34,373 nt of DNA from Planctomycetes bacterium ADurb.Bin069 (GTDB lineage Bacteria > Planctomycetota > UBA8108 > UBA8890 > UBA8898), in assembly GCA_002070955.1 (NCBI GenBank), contig MWEK01000012.1, positions 99,514 through 133,886 on the forward strand, written 5' to 3'. Position numbers and translations under genes: made by a program. Under the pieces are notes generated by a model, which was given only the letters and a program-made list of their open reading frames with translations, had not been told where the DNA came from and did no database searches. This document shows positions 31,556 through 34,373 of this stretch, in pieces (position 1 is the stretch's first letter; every line of letters starts with the position of its first letter).

Positions 31556-32464
31556 TCACCTCACGAGGAACGGCCCGGCGAGGAAGCCGAGGGCTATCGA
31601 TCCGGCCAGGAACATTCCCGCGTAGAAGAGGAGCAGACGCACGCGGAAAAGGCTTGCCAAGAGGACGAAGGAGAACAAGCTCACACCGGGGCCCGCCAGC
31701 AGGAAAGTCACGATCGCGGCGGGATTCATGCCTTGAGCCATGAGCGGCGCCGTGATGGGAATCTCGGCGCAGGTGCAGATATAGAGGGGTGCGCCGGCAA
31801 GGGCCGCGAAGGGCACGGCCGCGGGGCCGGTCAGATGGCGCGCGACCCACTGCGGTGTTGTCGCCGCCGCGATTGCCGCGCCGAGCACGATTCCGGCGGC
31901 GAGGTAGGGCGCCAGGCCGACGAAGAACTCGCCGGCGCGGAGCCATGCCAGGGCGAAACGCGCCGCGCCGCGCGTGGACGGCGTCGCCGCCCAAGCGCAG
32001 GGGCAGATGCGCTCCACGGGGCGCAGATCCCGTTCCAGTCGGAGCCATCCGCGGCGAAGCATGACCATGGTGAGCGTTCCCGCTCCCATGGAGAGGGCGA
32101 GGGTGCACACCAGCCGCGCCGCCGCGATCTCGACGCCGAGCGCCCCCGCCGTCATGCTCAGCACCGCCGGATTTATGCTGGGGCCGGAGACCAGAAAAGC
32201 GATGGCCGGCGCCAGGGGCACGCCGCCGGCGATGAGCGCCGTCACGAGGGGCACGATTCCGCAGGAACACGCCGGGATCAAGGCCCCGGCAAGAGTTGCG
32301 AGGGCCACGGCTCCCAGGCCGTCGGCGCGCAGGCGCAGCCGGTACGCGCCGCCTTTGCCGTAGACGTCGAGAAAACCCGCCAGGAGGACGCCGAGGGCGA
32401 AGTAGGGCAGCACCATCACCGTGAGGCTCAGCGCTTCCCAGAGGAACAGCCGCGCCGCGTCCAT
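31556..32464 (-). CDS. ArsP/DUF318-type permease
   Basis: A 302-residue inner-membrane permease of the ArsP_1/UPF0718 (YraQ-like) family, two repeated halves of about four helices. Each half has the family's cysteine signature: LAGALIPACSCGIVPLVTAL, with GPSINPAVLSMT after it, in the first, and LAGAPLYICTCAEIPITAPL, with NPAAIVTFLLAGPGVS after it, in the second. A cytoplasmic linker (RDLRPVERICPCAW) adds two more cysteines. Characterised relatives export organoarsenicals or other metal-thiol species, so the cysteines suggest a soft-metal or sulfur cargo, but this is inference. Its ATG shares one base with the stop of the upstream propeller gene (TGATG), and the next gene starts 3 bases after its stop. 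No ArsR-type repressor is in view. Confidence 0.85.
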   Translation of the reverse strand: MDAARLFLWEALSLTVMVLPYFALGVLLAGFLDVYGKGGAYRLRLRADGLGAVALATLAGALIPACSCGIVPLVTALIAGGVPLAPAIAFLVSGPSINPAVLSMTAGALGVEIAAARLVCTLALSMGAGTLTMVMLRRGWLRLERDLRPVERICPCAWAATPSTRGAARFALAWLRAGEFFVGLAPYLAAGIVLGAAIAAATTPQWVARHLTGPAAVPFAALAGAPLYICTCAEIPITAPLMAQGMNPAAIVTFLLAGPGVSLFSFVLLASLFRVRLLLFYAGMFLAGSIALGFLAGPFLVR

Positions 32465-33615
32465 CAGCGCTCCCCCGGCCCGCCGGTCGCGCGCACACCG
32501 ATGGCGCGGGTCCGGGTGAGGACGAAAGCCGTTCCATCGCGCGCCGCGAGAATCGCCTCGATGGGCTCCTTCGCGATCGCCGCGCGGGCGAGCTCAACGC
32601 GCGCCGCGCAATCGACCGCCGCGGCTTCGCCGTTGGCGAAGCCCAGGAAAAGGAGCGCCGCTTCGGGCGCCAAGGCGCCCGCGGAGGCCGCGGCATGGGG
32701 AAACGCGGCGCACGCCGCGTCGCCGAGCGCGATCCGGGCGCAGGATTCCTCGGCGCTCACCAGAAGAGCGTGTCCGTCGGAGGAGGGACGCGCGTCGGCG
32801 ATCTTCCCCGCAGCGGGTCGGGCGCGCCATAGTACGGCGCCGTCGCCGCCCGCGCGCCGTTCGACGGCGCCGGTGGGAAAAAGGAGGACGACGCCGCGGG
32901 GCTGCGGGAAGGCCGCGTGCGGCTGCATGGGGACGGCGGCGGACCAGAGCGTCGCCGCGGAGCCCGAGGCCGCCGCCCGCACGGCGTGGAGCGTGCCGCC
33001 GGCGAAGACGAGCACCTCGCCGCGGCCGTCGCCGTCCAGATCGCCGGCGTCCGCGGTCCACCAGCTTCGGCCGCTGATGGGGTAGTGCCAGAGCACGGCG
33101 CCGGAGACCGATGACACGCACACGACGGAATCGCAGCCGCTCGCCACCGCGTCGCGAACGCCGTCGCCATCAATGTCGGCGACGATGCTCAGGGCGAGGG
33201 TGCAGGCGGTGCGTTCCCGGTGCCTCCACAGCACCCGCCCGCTGGAGAGCGTCAGGCCGTGAATCTCCGTGGAGCCGATGGCGATGACGATGCCCTGCCC
33301 GGGGCGGAGCGCGACGACCGCGACTCCCTGGACTCGGGCGGGCATCTCCAGCCCGGCGCGATCCTCGGTGAAGGCGTAGCGCCAGATCTCTTCCCCGGTG
33401 CGGGCGTCGAGGGCGATGACGCGCAGCCCGCAGGGAAAGAGGACGACCTTCTCGGCGGCGGCCGGCAGGCCCTCGGAGCGCAAGGCGGTTTCCCAGAGTT
33501 TCTCCAGGCGCGGCCCGGCGCTCGCATCGGGAGCGCGCCGCCCGTCCGCGGCGTCCTGGGCGGGCACCGGCAGGGCGGCGAGGGCCGCGGCGAGGGCGAG
33601 GAAGCGAAGCTGCAT
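32464..33615 (-). CDS. Secreted PQQ-type beta-propeller protein
   Basis: A 383-residue exported propeller protein. The signal peptide is FLALAAALAALPVPAQDA. Blades show PQQ/Trp-docking features: VIALDARTGEEIWRYAF, GLTLSSGRVLWRHR, CVSSVSGAVLWHYP and GGDGAVLWRA. Two blades also carry calcium-type DIDGDGVRDA and DLDGDGRGEV loops as in FG-GAP/integrin repeats. There are no evident catalytic residues of a quinoprotein dehydrogenase, so binding or sensing is more likely than enzymatic activity. The start at 33615 is chosen for the signal peptide and the AAGGA site just upstream; the frame is open to the window edge but Arg-rich there. The gene overlaps the permease ATG by one base, so a periplasmic partner role for that permease is plausible. 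Confidence 0.8.
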   Translation of the reverse strand: MQLRFLALAAALAALPVPAQDAADGRRAPDASAGPRLEKLWETALRSEGLPAAAEKVVLFPCGLRVIALDARTGEEIWRYAFTEDRAGLEMPARVQGVAVVALRPGQGIVIAIGSTEIHGLTLSSGRVLWRHRERTACTLALSIVADIDGDGVRDAVASGCDSVVCVSSVSGAVLWHYPISGRSWWTADAGDLDGDGRGEVLVFAGGTLHAVRAAASGSAATLWSAAVPMQPHAAFPQPRGVVLLFPTGAVERRAGGDGAVLWRARPAAGKIADARPSSDGHALLVSAEESCARIALGDAACAAFPHAAASAGALAPEAALLFLGFANGEAAAVDCAARVELARAAIAKEPIEAILAARDGTAFVLTRTRAIGVRATGGPGER

Positions 33616-33719
33616 GCGGTTTTCCTTGGGGCGACGGCGCCGAGAATCTCCCTTCGGCGCGGCGCGTTCGTCCATTGTAACCGCGGGCGGGCGCGCGCCC
33701 ACCCCGCCGGCGCGGGGCG

Positions 33720-34373
33720 TCATTCGAACCGGAGGCGTTTCTGGGGCGTCGAGCGCACGACGCGCGCCTCGCCGAAACACGCCCAGTCGGAGTTCGAGTT
33801 GTCGGCCGGCCCGACATCGGTGACCAGGCGCAGGAAGATGCGCTTTCCCGCGAACCGCCCCAGGTCGGCGCGGAAAGGTTTCCAGCCGGGGCGGTTCGCC
33901 GCGGCGCTCCCTACCGCGATCCACTCGCCGCGGACCTCGGCGGCCAAGACCGTGAACACCACGCCGTCCGAGATGTCGCCGCCGTCGGCGATGCCGACGG
34001 AAGCCTCGAAGACCGCGCCCCGGGCTGGCACGTCGATAGGCCACAGCTCGGCTATCGTCGCGCCCACGCCGCCGATATAAGGGGGGTGCATGAAGAGGCA
34101 GACCTTCTTCTCCCCGCCGCAGACCTGCTCCGCGCGCTGGCAGGTGGCGCCCGTGTCGGCGCGGCCGGGTTCCTCGTCCTTGCCTCGGAAGGCGATCAGC
34201 CACTTGCGCGAGAGCTCGGGCGCCAGGAGATCCTGGACGACGACGGGAAACTCGCTCACGGTGAAGGCGCGGCCGAAGAGCGTGCCCGCGGCCGGCACCT
34301 CGGCGCCTTCCTTGACCGCGCACCTGAGCACCGCGACGGGATCGGCGGGGAGCGCCGGCACCGCCAGCCACGC
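33720..34373 (-). CDS. Secreted jelly-roll-like protein, 5' end beyond the window
   Basis: At least 213 residues, with the frame open to the right edge. A GTG at 34359-34361 is the first in-window start, but the preceding codons (AWLA) look like the end of a signal peptide, so the true start probably lies outside. Residues about 110-205 have the strand pattern of NPCBM-type or related carbohydrate-binding domains: WPIDVPARGAVFEASVG, DISDGVVFTVLAAE, RADLGRFAGKRIFLRL and SDWACFGEARVV. Two cysteine pairs (TCQRAEQVCGGEKKVC region) suggest disulfides. It lies 104 bases upstream of the propeller gene and may belong to the same unit. Function is not assignable beyond probable ligand or sugar binding outside the cell. 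Confidence 0.6.
   Translation of the reverse strand, partial: AWLAVPALPADPVAVLRCAVKEGAEVPAAGTLFGRAFTVSEFPVVVQDLLAPELSRKWLIAFRGKDEEPGRADTGATCQRAEQVCGGEKKVCLFMHPPYIGGVGATIAELWPIDVPARGAVFEASVGIADGGDISDGVVFTVLAAEVRGEWIAVGSAAANRPGWKPFRADLGRFAGKRIFLRLVTDVGPADNSNSDWACFGEARVVRSTPQKRLRFE

Noticed and set aside
1..34373. Search for CRISPR arrays, tRNA or rRNA genes, insertion sequences, integrases or attachment sites
   Set aside because: No regularly spaced repeats, cloverleaf-like sequences, transposase motifs or flanking direct repeats were seen; the only tandem array is the signal-peptide repeat at 27171-27504.

Overview
The window is a very GC-rich (about 70% by eye), densely coding bacterial chromosome segment. 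It has no visible phage, IS, CRISPR or RNA genes. Several protein types point to an uncultured environmental lineage of the Planctomycetota/Verrucomicrobiota/Lentisphaerota or Hydrogenedentota/Sumerlaeota kind: Tat-exported Gfo/Idh/MocA oxidoreductases, a secreted TIM-barrel sugar isomerase/epimerase-like protein, a UroD/MtaA-family protein, a GH127 enzyme, a glycosidase-esterase fusion, and multiheme cytochromes. This placement is inferred from gene content, not from a marker gene.

Layout, left to right. A FUN14-family membrane protein and glycogen phosphorylase read rightward (131-3410). A two-gene leftward unit (6226-3460) encodes a monoheme cytochrome fused to a beta-barrel-like domain, followed by a five-heme cytochrome. 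A leftward operon with 4-nt start/stop overlaps (13314-6330) encodes a beta-CASP metallo-beta-lactamase ribonuclease with a long repeated C-terminus, a sodium:solute symporter, and a 1003-residue secreted propeller-glycosidase/esterase. A stand-alone asparaginase N-domain protein converges on a secreted sugar isomerase-like protein (13395-14809).

From 15012 to 20609 four rightward genes encode a UroD/MtaA-family protein, a secreted C69 dipeptidase and two Tat-exported Gfo/Idh/MocA oxidoreductases. A Rnk/GreA-C-like regulator follows on the minus strand. A six-gene leftward run (26928-21353) starts with a respiratory cassette (four-heme cytochrome, four-cluster ferredoxin, NrfD-type quinol-interacting membrane protein). 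It continues with a HAD phosphatase, a GmhA-like SIS isomerase and a GH20-like protein whose catalytic Glu position is Gly.

At 27086 a near-consensus sigma70 promoter drives a 77-codon leader ORF built from repeated copies of a signal-peptide region. Its stop overlaps the start of a large secreted GH127 beta-L-arabinofuranosidase-like enzyme. A DoxX protein follows. The right end is a leftward group: an edge-truncated jelly-roll-like secreted protein, a secreted PQQ-type propeller, an ArsP/DUF318-type permease and an unidentified membrane protein.

Taken together, the window suggests a heterotroph that degrades plant-type or arabinose/xylose-bearing glycans outside the cytoplasm, imports products by sodium symport, stores glucose as glycogen, and has quinol-linked multiheme electron transfer reaching the periplasm and perhaps the outer membrane. 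The most unusual items are the duplicated leader/signal-peptide array, the cytochrome-barrel fusion, and the repeat-bearing ribonuclease co-translated with a symporter and a secreted hydrolase.
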